This document shows, piece after piece, positions 48,420-58,478 of a DNA stretch of 64,000 bases. The DNA is from a virus. The position numbers were made by a program, and so were the translations under genes. The stretch is taken from IMG/VR virus record IMGVR_UViG_3300047462_000385, positions 62,001-126,000 of that record; one strand, written 5' to 3'. How positions within the stretch are numbered: the stretch's first letter is position 1; the number at the start of each line of letters is the position of its first letter. Below the pieces are notes generated by a model that saw only the letters and a program-made list of their open reading frames with translations, had not been told where the DNA came from and made no database searches.

Positions 48420-48587
48420 ATGAAATTACTTAGATGCAAATACTGTCGTGGCGAAGTGGAAATAGTTGGCAATGATCGTGCCATTAATAAAAAAGTAAAG
48501 TGTAATCAGTGTGGCTTTACCAATGCTGATGCTACTGATAAAAAAGAGCCTGAAGTCGTAATAATTAAGAAACGTCCTGCGCAATAA
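48420..48587 (+). CDS. Small zinc-ribbon protein
   Basis: ATG at 48420 follows AAGGAAG. The 55-residue product has CKYC and CNQCGF, a two-CxxC zinc ribbon, and a basic C-terminal tail. Its 3' end overlaps the convergent Fcl gene by 23 bases. It is not obvious from length alone, but the motif and ribosome-binding site support it. Confidence 0.6.
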   Translation: MKLLRCKYCRGEVEIVGNDRAINKKVKCNQCGFTNADATDKKEPEVVIIKKRPAQ

Positions 48588-49506
48588 CCCGGTCTCTATT
48601 ATCTCGATACCATTGAATGACACGAAGTAGTCCGTCTTTAAAGTCTGTCTTTGCTGCCCAGCCAAGCATTTCTTTAGCGCGGGAAACATCTAACATTCTC
48701 TTAGGCTGCCCATCTGACACCTCATTCGTGAAGACGATTTCTCCTTGAAATCCAGTCAGATGCCCGACCAAATGAGCCAGATCTTTAATAGAAATATCCT
48801 TGCCAACTCCAAGATTAATTGGTAAATCGGTATCGAGTCCGTCGTTTACGGCTTTTAAAATGGCTTCAGAGCAGTCGCCAGCGTACAAGAATTCTCTGGT
48901 AGCTTCACCAGTTCCCCAGCATTTAACAACTCCGCTATCATTGCGGATCGCCTCTTCAAATTTACGAATAAGTGCCGGAATAACATGACTGTAAGTTGGA
49001 TCGAATGTGTCATACTCTCCATACATATTTACAGGAATAAGGTGAGCGCCTTTCATGCCGTATTGTTGGCGATAAGTTTGCCCTAACATCATTAGCGTTC
49101 TTTTGGCTTGACCATATGGGAAGTTTGTTTCCTCTGCTGCACCATTCCAAATGTTTTCCTCTTTGAATGGGGCTGGACAAAATTTTGGATAAGCACATAC
49201 TGAACCCAAAGTATAAACTGTCTCTATTTTTAAAATACGGGCAACTTCATAAACATTGAGACCCATTTGAGTATTATCTCTTAAAAAGTCAGCTGGATTG
49301 ATGCGGTTACCAAGGATACCCGCACATTTGGCAGCCATATGTAAAATTACATCTGGACCAGACTGCACTACAGCATGATTAAGTGCGTAGAAGTCTAGTA
49401 CATTTACTTCTTTGCTTGAAGGTGCCCAAACCTCATGCTGCTCTTTTAATTTTGGTACTACGTGCTTTCCAAGAAAACCAGTGCCACCCGTGACCAAGAT
49501 TTTCAT
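48565..49506 (-). CDS. fcl: GDP-L-fucose synthase
   Basis: The 313-residue short-chain dehydrogenase has the NAD(P) motif [10 protein letters not shown] near residue 6 and the catalytic triad as Ser in GSVCAYP and Tyr-x3-Lys in YGQAKR. Its length and [11 protein letters not shown] segment match Fcl/WcaG. It converts GDP-4-keto-6-deoxymannose to GDP-L-fucose. The next gene upstream, gmd, overlaps by ATGA, so the pair is translated together. Confidence 0.93.
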   Translation of the reverse strand: MKILVTGGTGFLGKHVVPKLKEQHEVWAPSSKEVNVLDFYALNHAVVQSGPDVILHMAAKCAGILGNRINPADFLRDNTQMGLNVYEVARILKIETVYTLGSVCAYPKFCPAPFKEENIWNGAAEETNFPYGQAKRTLMMLGQTYRQQYGMKGAHLIPVNMYGEYDTFDPTYSHVIPALIRKFEEAIRNDSGVVKCWGTGEATREFLYAGDCSEAILKAVNDGLDTDLPINLGVGKDISIKDLAHLVGHLTGFQGEIVFTNEVSDGQPKRMLDVSRAKEMLGWAAKTDFKDGLLRVIQWYRDNRDRVIAQDVS

Positions 49507-50504
49507 TTGTTGTCCTTTAAGATCTTTTCTTGACGAGCCAGTTCCATATCAGAAGCAATCATCTCATCGACGAGCTGTTCAAAGGTATACTTTGGCTGCC
49601 ATCCTAATTTAGTTTTTAATTTGGTAGGATCCCCGCACAAAGCATCAACTTCGGCTGGTCTCAAATATCTTGCGTCAAATTCTACATATTTAGAATAATC
49701 CAAATCAAGCTTGTTGAAGACCATTTCAGCAAACTCGCGCACTGAATGCATCTCGCCACTGGCTACCACATAATCATCTGGCTCTGGCGCTGTGATAATT
49801 TTAAACATTGCATCAGCCACATCGGCGGCGTGAGACCAGTCTCGCTTAGCTTCCAAATTTCCTAAATAGAGCTTGTCTTGTAAACCAAGCTTGATTCTGG
49901 TCGCTGCCATAGTAATTTTACGGGTAACGAAGGTCTCTCCGCGCCTGCCAGATTCATGATTGAAAGAAATAGCATTACAGGCATGCATTCCATAAGATTC
50001 GCGGTAATTGGTGGTTGCCCAAAAGCCTGCCACTTTGGCGACTCCGTATGGAGAGCGAGGATGAAATGGTGTGGTCTCGCTTTGGGGTGGAGGAGTGGAA
50101 CCAAACATTTCAGAGCTTGATGCCGTTAAAAATTTGGTTTGAGGGCTGTGCTTATGAATAGCTTCAAGCGCTCTTATTACGCCAGTTCCGGTAACATCCA
50201 TCGTATACTCTGGAATATCAAAGCTAACACGCACGTGACTTTGAGCTGCAAGATTAAAAAATAAATCAGGCTTCACCTCAGCAACTAAACTAGATAAAGA
50301 AGAGAAGTCAGACAAATCACCATAAACCAATTTTAGTTTACTATCAGCATGTGGATCTTCATATACATGATTTAATCTTTCTGTATTAAATGAAGAGCTG
50401 CGTCTTTTAAGACCGTATATCTGATATCCCTTTTCTAAGAGTAATTCACATAAATATGATCCAGTTTGTCCAGTAATTCCAGTAATGCAAGCCGTAGGTG
50501 CCAT
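49503..50504 (-). CDS. gmd: GDP-mannose 4,6-dehydratase
   Basis: The 333-residue protein starts with the [10 protein letters not shown] nucleotide-binding motif, has [15 protein letters not shown] typical of Gmd, then the catalytic region with SSSEMFG and YGVAKV, and [19 protein letters not shown], a very strong Gmd signature. It converts GDP-mannose to GDP-4-keto-6-deoxymannose, the branch point for fucose and for perosamine or related amino sugars. All residues expected are present. Confidence 0.96.
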   Translation of the reverse strand: MAPTACITGITGQTGSYLCELLLEKGYQIYGLKRRSSSFNTERLNHVYEDPHADSKLKLVYGDLSDFSSLSSLVAEVKPDLFFNLAAQSHVRVSFDIPEYTMDVTGTGVIRALEAIHKHSPQTKFLTASSSEMFGSTPPPQSETTPFHPRSPYGVAKVAGFWATTNYRESYGMHACNAISFNHESGRRGETFVTRKITMAATRIKLGLQDKLYLGNLEAKRDWSHAADVADAMFKIITAPEPDDYVVASGEMHSVREFAEMVFNKLDLDYSKYVEFDARYLRPAEVDALCGDPTKLKTKLGWQPKYTFEQLVDEMIASDMELARQEKILKDNK

Positions 50505-50524
50505 TTAATATTCCTTTATCTTGA

Positions 50525-51442
50525 TTATATCAAATCATCAAAATACTTGATCGTTTCAACTATTCCATTATCTAGAGACCAGAAATTATTCCACCCTCTG
50601 GCTTTTAATTTTTCGGCACTTAATTGAGTGTACAGTAATTCTCCAACAATAGGCGCTGTATGAACAATTTTAGAGGATGTCGGAATATATTGAACTATCT
50701 TTTGAGCAACATCATTCACACTGTATTGTAAATTAGAGCTGACATTAAAAGTACCATTCAGTTCTTGCTCTAATGCTAACATATTCGCCTGAACTACATC
50801 TTGCACATAAACAAAGTCTCTGGTCTGCTTTCCATCTCCAAAGATGGTCAAATCTTCGTCCGCAAGCGCTCTTTGGATGAAAATAGCGATGACGCCAGCT
50901 TCACCCTTGCTATCTTGACGGGGACCAAAAACATTGCTGTATCTTAATACCGTATATTGTAGACCATATAGTTTTTGAAAAATTTCCAAATACTTCTCTA
51001 CTGTTTGTTTTGCTAAGCCATAAGGCGACTCCGGATATGCCAGGGATTGTTCGGTAAATGGTAAAATTTCATGGGGCGAATAGATGGCTCCGCCCGTGGA
51101 AGAAAAGATGACTCGTTTTACATTAGCGCGCGCGCAATTTTCAAGGATGTTGAGGCTGCCAACTACATTGGCTAGAGCGTCTTCAGCCGGTTCTTTGATG
51201 GAATGTCTTAGATTAATTTGTGCAGCTAAATGAAAAACATAATCAAATTTGAATTTATCGAAAATATAATTTAGAGGATTGATGACGTTTTGCTGGTAAA
51301 AGGTAGCTCTAGGATTAAGATTCTTGATATTTCCAGTAACAAGATTGTCTATAATTACTACCTGATGACCCTTATCAATGAGAGAGTCAACAATATGACT
51401 ACCAATGAATCCCGCTCCACCAGTAACTAAACAAATACTCAT
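50525..51442 (-). CDS. NAD-dependent sugar epimerase (GalE/WbpP-like)
   Basis: The 305-residue protein has TGGAGFIGSHIVDSL at the start, SSTGGAIY with catalytic Ser, and YGLAKQ with Tyr and Lys. VLRYSNVFGPRQD and TIFGDGKQTRDFVYVQDV follow, as in UDP-hexose 4-epimerases. The substrate, UDP-glucose, UDP-GlcNAc or a GDP sugar, cannot be decided. It is in the same orientation as gmd and fcl and probably in the same transcript. A GATATATA motif lies upstream on the minus strand, near 51476-51485. Confidence 0.88.
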   Translation of the reverse strand: MSICLVTGGAGFIGSHIVDSLIDKGHQVVIIDNLVTGNIKNLNPRATFYQQNVINPLNYIFDKFKFDYVFHLAAQINLRHSIKEPAEDALANVVGSLNILENCARANVKRVIFSSTGGAIYSPHEILPFTEQSLAYPESPYGLAKQTVEKYLEIFQKLYGLQYTVLRYSNVFGPRQDSKGEAGVIAIFIQRALADEDLTIFGDGKQTRDFVYVQDVVQANMLALEQELNGTFNVSSNLQYSVNDVAQKIVQYIPTSSKIVHTAPIVGELLYTQLSAEKLKARGWNNFWSLDNGIVETIKYFDDLI

Positions 51443-51510
51443 TTAATGCCTCAATTTCAATAGCTTGCTATCTATGTATATATCCACATTTTCGATGTAA
51501 AGGACATAAC

Positions 51511-51771
51511 ATGAAAGTTACCATAGGCAACCTAATTGACCAATTGACCATTGTAAATATTAGAATTTGGATGGCAGAAGATATTAAACGTGATCCAAAT
51601 GCTACTGATAAACAAATTGCTGATGCAACTCGCCTTACTAATGTAGCAAATCAACAAAGAAATGATTTAATACAGGAGATTGATGAATGTCTAAATGATA
51701 TGGTAAAGAATGGAACCGTTCAAAAGCTATATGGTCAGGGAAAAAATAAGATGTATGGCAAGGAAAAATAA
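51511..51771 (+). CDS. Small helical protein in the glycan block
   Basis: The 86-residue product has NLIDQLTIVNIRIWMAED near residue 7, a pattern I associate with small proteins encoded near sugar-modification genes, but I cannot name the family firmly. It overlaps the next start by one base and is divergent from the epimerase gene. Confidence 0.5.
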   Translation: MKVTIGNLIDQLTIVNIRIWMAEDIKRDPNATDKQIADATRLTNVANQQRNDLIQEIDECLNDMVKNGTVQKLYGQGKNKMYGKEK

Positions 51772-52988
51772 TGAAAGAATTGTTTTCTTTGGGCGAGCTA
51801 TATGTTTCTGACTTCTTAAAAGCAGAGGATTCTCCTCGTGCTGATAAGGTAGAAATGAAACTTTTGCTCGATGATAACGGGGCTGTTCGCCTAGAAAAAC
51901 AGGCTCCTAAAGAGGCAATGTATGGCAGATATTGGTATCGCTCTGGCATCAATGCTACCATGACCAATGAACTTAAAGGCATTGTCGAGTCCATTACTGG
52001 CGTAATAAGTTTGCAAAATAATGATCTTTGGATAGATATTGCCTGTAATGATGGTACGCTTCTTAGTTTTATTCTGCCAAATGTTGTCAAAGTGGGAATT
52101 GATCCAGCCGATGATACCTACAAGGCAGAGTCAGAAAAACGTGCCGATCTAATTATTCAAGACTATTTTAGTGCTGACGTTTTTAAACAATCAAAATTTG
52201 GTGATAAAAAAGCCAAGGTAATCACCTCTATTGCTATGTTCTATGATTTAGAACATCCGGATGCTTTTATTGAAGATATTTATGACGTATTGGATTGCGA
52301 TGGTCTTTGGGTAATGCAACTAAGCTATACTCCTCTTATGTTGCAGCAGCTCGCTTTCGACAACATTTGCCACGAACATATTTACTATTACTCGTTATTT
52401 AATTTAAAATCTTTACTAGAAAAGCATGGTTTTAAAATAATGGACTGTCAATTGAATGATATAAACGGCGGTTCATTTCGTGTTTACATTATGAAGCAAG
52501 GCTCCAATCCTAAACATTTTGCGACACAGCCATATCGTGATGTTTGTGAATTTAGAGTTAATTCACTTCTTGCGTTTGAAGATACTTTGCACCTAGACTC
52601 TATTTTAACTTGGAAGCATTTTTATGATAGAATTAATGCGCTCCGCGAACAAACGGTTGATTTTGTCAAATCTGAAAAAGCCAAAGGTAAAACTATATGG
52701 GCGTATGGTGCCTCGACTAAGGGCAATACACTGCTCCAATATTTTGGATTAGATCATACTGTAATTGATGGTGTGGCAGAACGTAGTCCATACAAATTTG
52801 GCTTGCATACTGTCGGAACCAATATTCCGATTTATTCGGAAGAAGATATGCGAAAAAATAAACCAGACTATTTACTGGTATTACCGTGGCATTTTATTAA
52901 TGAATTTGTGGCGCGCGAAATAGATTTTTTGAGGGCAGGTGGTAAATTCATTGTACCATGTCCTCAGTTTGAAATTATTGGAATATAA
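51771..52988 (+). CDS. Sugar C-methyltransferase
   Basis: The 405-residue protein matches the layout of NDP-hexose C-methyltransferases of the TylC3 type: a short N-terminal domain, a SAM domain with IACNDGTLLSF near residue 87, NICHEHIYYYSLFNLKSLLEKHGF near 196 and a C-terminal domain GKTIWAYGASTKGNTLLQY. The N-terminal zinc-binding Cys cluster usual for the family appears lost. It would add a methyl to an NDP-keto-deoxy sugar, consistent with the nearby Gmd and aminotransferase. Confidence 0.85.
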   Translation: MKELFSLGELYVSDFLKAEDSPRADKVEMKLLLDDNGAVRLEKQAPKEAMYGRYWYRSGINATMTNELKGIVESITGVISLQNNDLWIDIACNDGTLLSFILPNVVKVGIDPADDTYKAESEKRADLIIQDYFSADVFKQSKFGDKKAKVITSIAMFYDLEHPDAFIEDIYDVLDCDGLWVMQLSYTPLMLQQLAFDNICHEHIYYYSLFNLKSLLEKHGFKIMDCQLNDINGGSFRVYIMKQGSNPKHFATQPYRDVCEFRVNSLLAFEDTLHLDSILTWKHFYDRINALREQTVDFVKSEKAKGKTIWAYGASTKGNTLLQYFGLDHTVIDGVAERSPYKFGLHTVGTNIPIYSEEDMRKNKPDYLLVLPWHFINEFVAREIDFLRAGGKFIVPCPQFEIIGI

Positions 52989-52998
52989 GGAAAAACAC

Positions 52999-53637
52999 AT
53001 GGGCGGATCACAGGCATGGCAAGAGAGTTTTGTTTGGAATATGTTAAGCTTTAAGCGAGATGGAACCTATTTGGATATTGGCAGCAATGATGCTAAGAAT
53101 CTAAATAATTCTTGGCTTCTAGAACACCTATATAATTGGAAAGGTATTTGTGTAGAAATAGGTCCACAATATGCAGAACAATATAAGGAAAGAACATGTC
53201 ACTTTGTAAATGAGGATGCAACTAAAGTTAATTATAAAGAAGTATTTCAATCTTTAGGATATCCGTCTAGAATAGATTATCTTTCATTAGATTGTGATGA
53301 TAGCAGTGTAGATGCACTTAAACAATTACCGCTAGCTGATTACAGATTCACTACTATTACTATAGAGCATGATGCTTATAGAATTGGTGACGCTGCTAGA
53401 ATTGCGGAGCGCGCTATTTTGGACAGCTATGGCTATGTACGAGTATTTCCTGACGTATGTGCGCCACTTGGTTGTGGTATGGGTCCCAATCTTCCATTTG
53501 AAGATTGGTGGATAGATCCTGCCGCTTTTGATATGAACAAAATAAACAGCATATCTGCAGCAAATCAATATCCTGATGAAATAGTTGAGATGTTGAAAAA
53601 GAGGGCTGACACTTATCTTTTACCAGAATTTAGATAA
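52999..53637 (+). CDS. FkbM-like methyltransferase
   Basis: From the ATG at 52999 (AAGGAAAAA upstream) the product is 212 residues; a longer frame from 52939 overlaps the previous gene. YLDIGSNDAKNLNNSWLLE near 24 and WKGICVEIGPQ near 46 match the SAM-binding part of FkbM-type enzymes. IDYLSLDCDDSSVDAL follows. It may methylate a sugar hydroxyl. It overlaps the convergent aminotransferase gene by 25 bases. Confidence 0.75.
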   Translation: MGGSQAWQESFVWNMLSFKRDGTYLDIGSNDAKNLNNSWLLEHLYNWKGICVEIGPQYAEQYKERTCHFVNEDATKVNYKEVFQSLGYPSRIDYLSLDCDDSSVDALKQLPLADYRFTTITIEHDAYRIGDAARIAERAILDSYGYVRVFPDVCAPLGCGMGPNLPFEDWWIDPAAFDMNKINSISAANQYPDEIVEMLKKRADTYLLPEFR

Positions 53638-54725
53638 TCGTTAACAGATTTTAATATATAGTCCTGTTCATCCGATTTTAATTCTGGATAACTTGGAAGA
53701 AGAAAACACTCTTTGTTAAGAAGAACGGCATTAGTCGAATCTTCTTGTTGTATGCAATCCATGTCACTAATATATTTGTGTGCATGCATAGGGTAAAACA
53801 TTGGTCTAATTTCAATGCTGCGTTGTTTGAAAAATGACTCAGCCACTTCATAGCTTGTTTGCCCCGGCACTCTAACGCCAAAATGCCAATTAGCATTTTT
53901 TGTATTATCTGCATTCTTTTGAATAAAAATGTCTGAGCGGTCTTGAAATTCGGTGCGATATCTATCAAATATCTTGTGTTTCAGGTCTAAGATAGTTGGT
54001 AAAATTTCAAGCTGTCCATACAAAATAGCCGCTTGAATATTGGTCATGCGGTAGTTATAACCCAACTCATCGTGAATGAATCGTTTAGCAGATTGTCCTT
54101 GACCTTGCACACACTTTGCAAAAAGACATACATCTTCATCGTTAGTAATGAAGGCGCCACCTTCACCACTAGTTATGTTTTTATTTCCAAAAAAAGAAAT
54201 GCTAGAAGCATAAGAGGCAGTGCCGGTAAAGACATTTTCATAAGTTCCTAAAAATCCTTCACAATTATCTTCAACAAATAATGTATTAGGATATTTTCTT
54301 TTTAATTTAGGCACATTAATAATATTTCCAATATTATGTACTATTAGGACTGCAGCATTTGGATGAGCGATAATGGATTTATCTAGTTCATCTAGATTGT
54401 AATTCCAAGTGTTGAGGTCGGCATCCACAGTGAAGATTTTGTAATCTCTATCAAATAAAAAGGCATTCCAAGCTGCCACATAGACGTTGTTTGGAACTAT
54501 AATTTCATTCTTATTTTGTTTGGTTGCTAAACACTTAGCCACTAGATGGCAGGCACTAGTGCCATTATTTAATAAAATAACATAAGGCGCATTAAGCAGC
54601 TCCTGTAACGCTTCTTGTGCTAGTTGTATGTATTTTCCTTGCGAAGAAATCCAGGTAGAATCCAGGGCTTCATGTGCATATGCTAAAGAAGATTTTGGCA
54701 AGTATGGCTTATAAATTGGAATCAT
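53613..54725 (-). CDS. DegT/DnrJ/EryC1 sugar aminotransferase
   Basis: The 370-residue protein has NNGTSACHLVAKCL near residue 53, VEDNCEGFLG near 151 and the PLP lysine in SFFGNKNITSGEGGAF near 175, matching PerA/ArnB-type aminotransferases. GDP-4-keto-6-deoxymannose from Gmd is a likely substrate, giving GDP-perosamine, but other keto-sugars are possible. It overlaps the acyltransferase gene by 4 bases. Confidence 0.9.
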   Translation of the reverse strand: MIPIYKPYLPKSSLAYAHEALDSTWISSQGKYIQLAQEALQELLNAPYVILLNNGTSACHLVAKCLATKQNKNEIIVPNNVYVAAWNAFLFDRDYKIFTVDADLNTWNYNLDELDKSIIAHPNAAVLIVHNIGNIINVPKLKRKYPNTLFVEDNCEGFLGTYENVFTGTASYASSISFFGNKNITSGEGGAFITNDEDVCLFAKCVQGQGQSAKRFIHDELGYNYRMTNIQAAILYGQLEILPTILDLKHKIFDRYRTEFQDRSDIFIQKNADNTKNANWHFGVRVPGQTSYEVAESFFKQRSIEIRPMFYPMHAHKYISDMDCIQQEDSTNAVLLNKECFLLPSYPELKSDEQDYILKSVNDYLNSGKR

Positions 54726-55339
54726 GTCTTTAATTTCTTAGCAGGTATACCTACATAAGTTCCACTTTCTGCAATATCTTTTACCACACATGCGCCCGCA
54801 CCAATAGTTACATCGCTACAGATCGCAATATCTTCAACGGTTGAAGAGTTGGTGCCTAGATACACTCTGTTACCAGTCTTCACATGACCACTAACGTGAA
54901 CACCTGGGGCGGTAGTAAAAAAATCTCCAGTAACAGTATCGTGACCAATAGTTGTGGCTAAATTGAGCTGTGAGAATGCCCCCAATTGTATATCACATGT
55001 TAATAGACAGTTGGCACAAATAACTGAACCAGAGCCAATACTAATATTGGGATCCATTAAAATAGCTCGGGGATGAATAAGTGTTTTGAAGACACTATCT
55101 CCATGGTGGTCAATAATTTTTTTTACAATAATTTCGCGGATACGCGGATTACCAACAGCAACTACAGCTAAATGTTTGTTGGGATCAAAATAATTCTCGT
55201 CCTCTACTTTTACTCCACAATAGTCTTTGCCTGCCTGCACATCGATAAAAGCGTCTACCTCACAGCCGCACTGATTAGCGAGCCAAAAGACTTCTCTAGC
55301 AAAACCGCCTGCACCAAATATACAAATAGTCTTAACCAT
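54722..55339 (-). CDS. NeuD/PglD-type sugar N-acyltransferase
   Basis: The 205-residue protein starts with a Rossmann-like FGAGGFAREVFWLA and continues with left-handed beta-helix hexapeptides (IGSGSVICANCLL, GAFSQLNLATTIGHDTVTGDF, VTIGAGACVVKDI), ending SGTYVGIPAKKL. This is the PglD/NeuD layout, which N-acetylates amino sugars. With the aminotransferase it would make an N-acyl amino sugar such as N-acetylperosamine. Confidence 0.9.
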   Translation of the reverse strand: MVKTICIFGAGGFAREVFWLANQCGCEVDAFIDVQAGKDYCGVKVEDENYFDPNKHLAVVAVGNPRIREIIVKKIIDHHGDSVFKTLIHPRAILMDPNISIGSGSVICANCLLTCDIQLGAFSQLNLATTIGHDTVTGDFFTTAPGVHVSGHVKTGNRVYLGTNSSTVEDIAICSDVTIGAGACVVKDIAESGTYVGIPAKKLKT

Positions 55340-55348
55340 AAGAATTCC

Positions 55349-56248
55349 TTAAATTCTACTTAAGGTATCCGCCAAGGTGCGCTCTAGCCCTGCCTTCTTT
55401 TGTTCTACGGTAAGGTTGTCACAAATGAAGCTGTTAACTGGACCATGAGCCATTATTGAGCTTACGATAGTAGATCCACAAAATTCAACCCTAGGAACTG
55501 GCTTATTGCCCCAGCAATTTGCAGCAACTGTGATGCCGCTACTTACTCCGATGAACAAATCACATTGAGCATGTAACAGTGCAGTTTGTCTAACTGTAAA
55601 TTGTGATCCAGAAACAACGCCTATGTCATCTGCAAACTTTGTATGATCAACTTTGCTAGCAAAAATGAAGTTGCATTTGCCAAATTTGCTTCGACATTGG
55701 TGAATTATATTTCTAGTTGAATCTTCAAATAATTGAAAATTGCCAGCCGATCTTAACTCGGTTTCCAGCATAACTGTTTTTGCGTGAGGCAAACTGGCAT
55801 AAAAATCTTTAGCCATTTCTCTTTCTTCATCAGAAAATCCTAAATATGAATGCCATTCCCACGAAGGATCGGCTCCACAAACCATTCTAGGTATGTTTGA
55901 ATAGTTTACACTATCTAATTTTGGATTAGGTAACACTGCCCATGGGGCTGGATAATAGCCTGCATCTAAGTCTTTTGTTTGCTCGAAATCTGTCATTTTT
56001 TCTGGAAGAAGATGCCCGTCCCTATCGATTATATCTCTAAACCAAATTGGAGGTTGTTGTCTAATTTCAGAAATTGCATCATTGAATTTAAGCATGTCTA
56101 CATAAGTAGCTTTTTCAGGAGCTAAATTGGCAAACCATACGATATCTTTATCTGGCCACAACACATCTTTATATTTTAAAACAGCTGTACAGAGTCCAAT
56201 ATCACCATGCTGTTCACCACAAAAAATACCAATTTTTCCCTTGCTCAT
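55349..56248 (-). CDS. GT9/heptosyltransferase-like glycosyltransferase
   Basis: The 299-residue protein resembles GT-B enzymes of family 9, with IGIFCGEQHGDIGL near residue 6 and a C-terminal DLFIGVSSGITVAANCWGNKPV near 245, the nucleotide-sugar site pattern of that family. The acceptor and donor cannot be told. The gene is divergent from the glycosyltransferase at 56283. Confidence 0.7.
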   Translation of the reverse strand: MSKGKIGIFCGEQHGDIGLCTAVLKYKDVLWPDKDIVWFANLAPEKATYVDMLKFNDAISEIRQQPPIWFRDIIDRDGHLLPEKMTDFEQTKDLDAGYYPAPWAVLPNPKLDSVNYSNIPRMVCGADPSWEWHSYLGFSDEEREMAKDFYASLPHAKTVMLETELRSAGNFQLFEDSTRNIIHQCRSKFGKCNFIFASKVDHTKFADDIGVVSGSQFTVRQTALLHAQCDLFIGVSSGITVAANCWGNKPVPRVEFCGSTIVSSIMAHGPVNSFICDNLTVEQKKAGLERTLADTLSRI

Positions 56249-56282
56249 TTATGCCTCACCATATCAATATAACCTTATTAGT

Positions 56283-57095
56283 ATGATGAAGAAGATAGTA
56301 AGCTACTCGCTGTACAATAACCGTCCGAAAGATTGCATCAACGCAATTATTAACTGCCTTTTAATTCCACAAATTTATCCCGGCTGGGTTGCCAGATTTT
56401 ACATTGATGATACTGTACCACCAAGCATAGAACAACTTCTTAGAACATTTGAACATGTTGAAGTTGTAGTTATGCCGCATCATCGTGGAAGTGAGGCTAT
56501 GCTATGGAGATTCTTGCCAGCTTCTGAATACGACACAGTTATGATCTCTAGAGATGCAGACTCTTGGGTTTCTGTCAGAGAGAAAGTGTGTGTTGATCAG
56601 TGGCTCGAAGGTGATAGAAGTTTCCATATCATCAGAGATCATTGCTATCACAGCCAAAAAATAATGGGCGGCATGTGGGGCGTTCGAAATTATATGCTTC
56701 CAGAGATGAAAGATTTGGTGGAAGAATTCTGCAAAACCGGCACATATGATCAGGGATTTTTAGCTGAAAAGATCTATCCAAATGTTACGCATAATTTACT
56801 AGTTCATTTTGGAAATCCTCAATATAATAATCAGGGACAACTATTAGTTAATGGTTATTTTGGTGAGGACGGTCATCGTGCCCCCATACCTTCCTATCAA
56901 GAGTGGGATGAACCAGTTCCAGGTCTTTCTTTTAGAGAGGCTAATTCAATGAATGCTTTCCATTGTGCTCACTGCAGACAAACCCATCCAGTTCTTATTG
57001 GAGGAATTACAGAACACATTCCGCCGCGAGCCCTAGAAGTAGTAAGAAACTACGCTCGCGAAAAGGGAATTGTTTTGGATGCCCCAGGGATTTAA
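56283..57095 (+). CDS. Glycosyltransferase-like protein
   Basis: The ATG at 56283 (adjacent ATGATG) gives 271 residues; an upstream in-frame Met at 56127 would overlap the divergent GT9-like gene. VSYSLYNNRPKD near the start, SRDADSWVSVREK near residue 95 (a DxD motif) and HCYHSQKIMGGMWGVRN near 120 suggest a GT-A fold. Family assignment is uncertain. A short gap separates it from the next gene. Confidence 0.65.
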   Translation: MMKKIVSYSLYNNRPKDCINAIINCLLIPQIYPGWVARFYIDDTVPPSIEQLLRTFEHVEVVVMPHHRGSEAMLWRFLPASEYDTVMISRDADSWVSVREKVCVDQWLEGDRSFHIIRDHCYHSQKIMGGMWGVRNYMLPEMKDLVEEFCKTGTYDQGFLAEKIYPNVTHNLLVHFGNPQYNNQGQLLVNGYFGEDGHRAPIPSYQEWDEPVPGLSFREANSMNAFHCAHCRQTHPVLIGGITEHIPPRALEVVRNYAREKGIVLDAPGI

Positions 57096-57106
57096 AGGAG
57101 ATATTT

Positions 57107-57684
57107 ATGCAAATACCAGACGGGCAACTCAGCAATGTTGAAAGAGACTATCTATTTAATTTGGTCGTTTCTTTAAAGCCAAATTTAGTTATAGAAAGTG
57201 GAACTTGGCAGGGTGGCGGAAGCACTTTATTTTTAGTAAAAGCTCTATTTGAAAATAAAGCAGGGCAACTTCACACCTATGAAACTTATACTCCATACTG
57301 GGAGTGTGCAAATAATTTTTATGAGCAGTCAGTATACAAACCATACATTTCATTATTTAACGAAGATTTTATCAATGCTACTAAGAGATACAACTTTGAA
57401 GATAATAGTGTTGTAATATTTTTAGATGGGGAGATGAAACATGGGATGCAAAGCTGCCATTTCCTGCAGAACTGTATCCAGATATTTCTGAAAACTTACA
57501 ATCATTTAAAATCTTAGAGGCAAAAGTAAAGCCTGGAACTAATGTTCTATTGCATGATTGGACCGTTGATGGCGGGCGCGGAACATTTGTCAAGCAATAT
57601 CTGGAAAAGAAAAGCTTTGACGGCTGGGAAATTGTTGATGTTATTAATGCTACTACCGGATTAGCCCATTTATTGAAGAAATAA
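57107..57684 (+). pseudogene. SAM methyltransferase-like gene with a frameshift
   Basis: The ATG at 57107 (AAGGAG upstream) encodes NVERDYLFNLVVSLK and VIESGTWQGGGSTLFL (a CmcI/FkbM-like SAM site) in one frame, to a stop at 57515-57517. The rest of the protein (DETWDAKLPFPAELYPDISE, VLLHDWTVDGGRGTF) continues in another frame to 57684. The break is near 57415-57430, in T-rich then G-rich sequence. It is a disrupted gene, a sequencing error or a -1 frameshift site (A-TTT-TTA-G). Confidence 0.7.
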
Positions 57685-57687
57685 ATA

Positions 57688-58464
57688 TCAATAGAAATAA
57701 TTTAAGAACAGATCCATTCTTAATTTGTGTCCAGCAGCGAAAGTTGGATTTTCTGCATTGTTCCATTGTGAGCCCGCCATATAGTGATAAAATCCATCGG
57801 CAACCCAACCTGCACTTAAACCGTGTGATCTGCAAATTGCTAAATCATTCGAAAAATATTCTGCAATTGGTTGCCCTGTCAGTATAGCAATCATGTACGA
57901 AATTTGATGATTGTTCAAAAATTTTACTGCTGATTCATGGGACTTGATAAAATCTTTAGTTTTTCCACCACAATCTAATCCAGGAGCTAATCCAAAATCT
58001 AATTCATGAGGGTTTGCAAGACGCTTCATATTAACCATTGTTAAAGCTGGATAAAAATAATTAACTCCTTTGCCATCCATAATTCTAAATTCACTAGTAC
58101 TTGCTACAATGTTCTCTCCAATAATGTCAGAAACTACAACATCACAAATTGGAAATACGTCCGTATGAAGGAGAACAATTATTTCGCAGCCATTTTGTGG
58201 GGCGTACTCATGGACTGCCCAATTCAATGTTGCAGCATATCCCTCCGAAGGATTTTGTACTCTATGAATATGTTGAGGTACCCTTACACATTTTATATTG
58301 TTATATGAACAAATCATATTAATATTTTGTTCTGATTGAACATCCATGGCATCATTAAATAAAATAAACTCAAAATCTTCCTTCATATATTTTTTGAATT
58401 GCCTGTGTGCAATATCAATTGGAAATTTTTCATTTACGGCAAAAGAAAATAAAGAGATTTTCAT
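57688..58464 (-). CDS. Glycosyltransferase-like protein
   Basis: The 258-residue product has a Rossmann-like beginning (ISLFSFAVNEKFPID), EIIVLLHTDVFPICD near residue 92 (DxD-like) and ELDFGLAPGLDCGG near 150. It resembles GT-A-fold glycosyltransferases in a broad sense, but no family motif is decisive. It is transcribed with the minus-strand gene run that ends here. Confidence 0.6.
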   Translation of the reverse strand: MKISLFSFAVNEKFPIDIAHRQFKKYMKEDFEFILFNDAMDVQSEQNINMICSYNNIKCVRVPQHIHRVQNPSEGYAATLNWAVHEYAPQNGCEIIVLLHTDVFPICDVVVSDIIGENIVASTSEFRIMDGKGVNYFYPALTMVNMKRLANPHELDFGLAPGLDCGGKTKDFIKSHESAVKFLNNHQISYMIAILTGQPIAEYFSNDLAICRSHGLSAGWVADGFYHYMAGSQWNNAENPTFAAGHKLRMDLFLNYFY

Positions 58465-58478
58465 ATTAGTTCCATTAA

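Noticed and set aside
48426-48689. Minus-strand frame over the small zinc-ribbon gene
   Set aside because: It is explained as the antisense of the zinc-ribbon gene and of the end of fcl, with no motif of its own.
56127-56282. 52-codon N-terminal extension of the glycosyltransferase at 56283
   Set aside because: It overlaps the divergent GT9-like gene and its sequence is low-quality and Pro/Ser/Tyr-rich, unlike the domain that follows.
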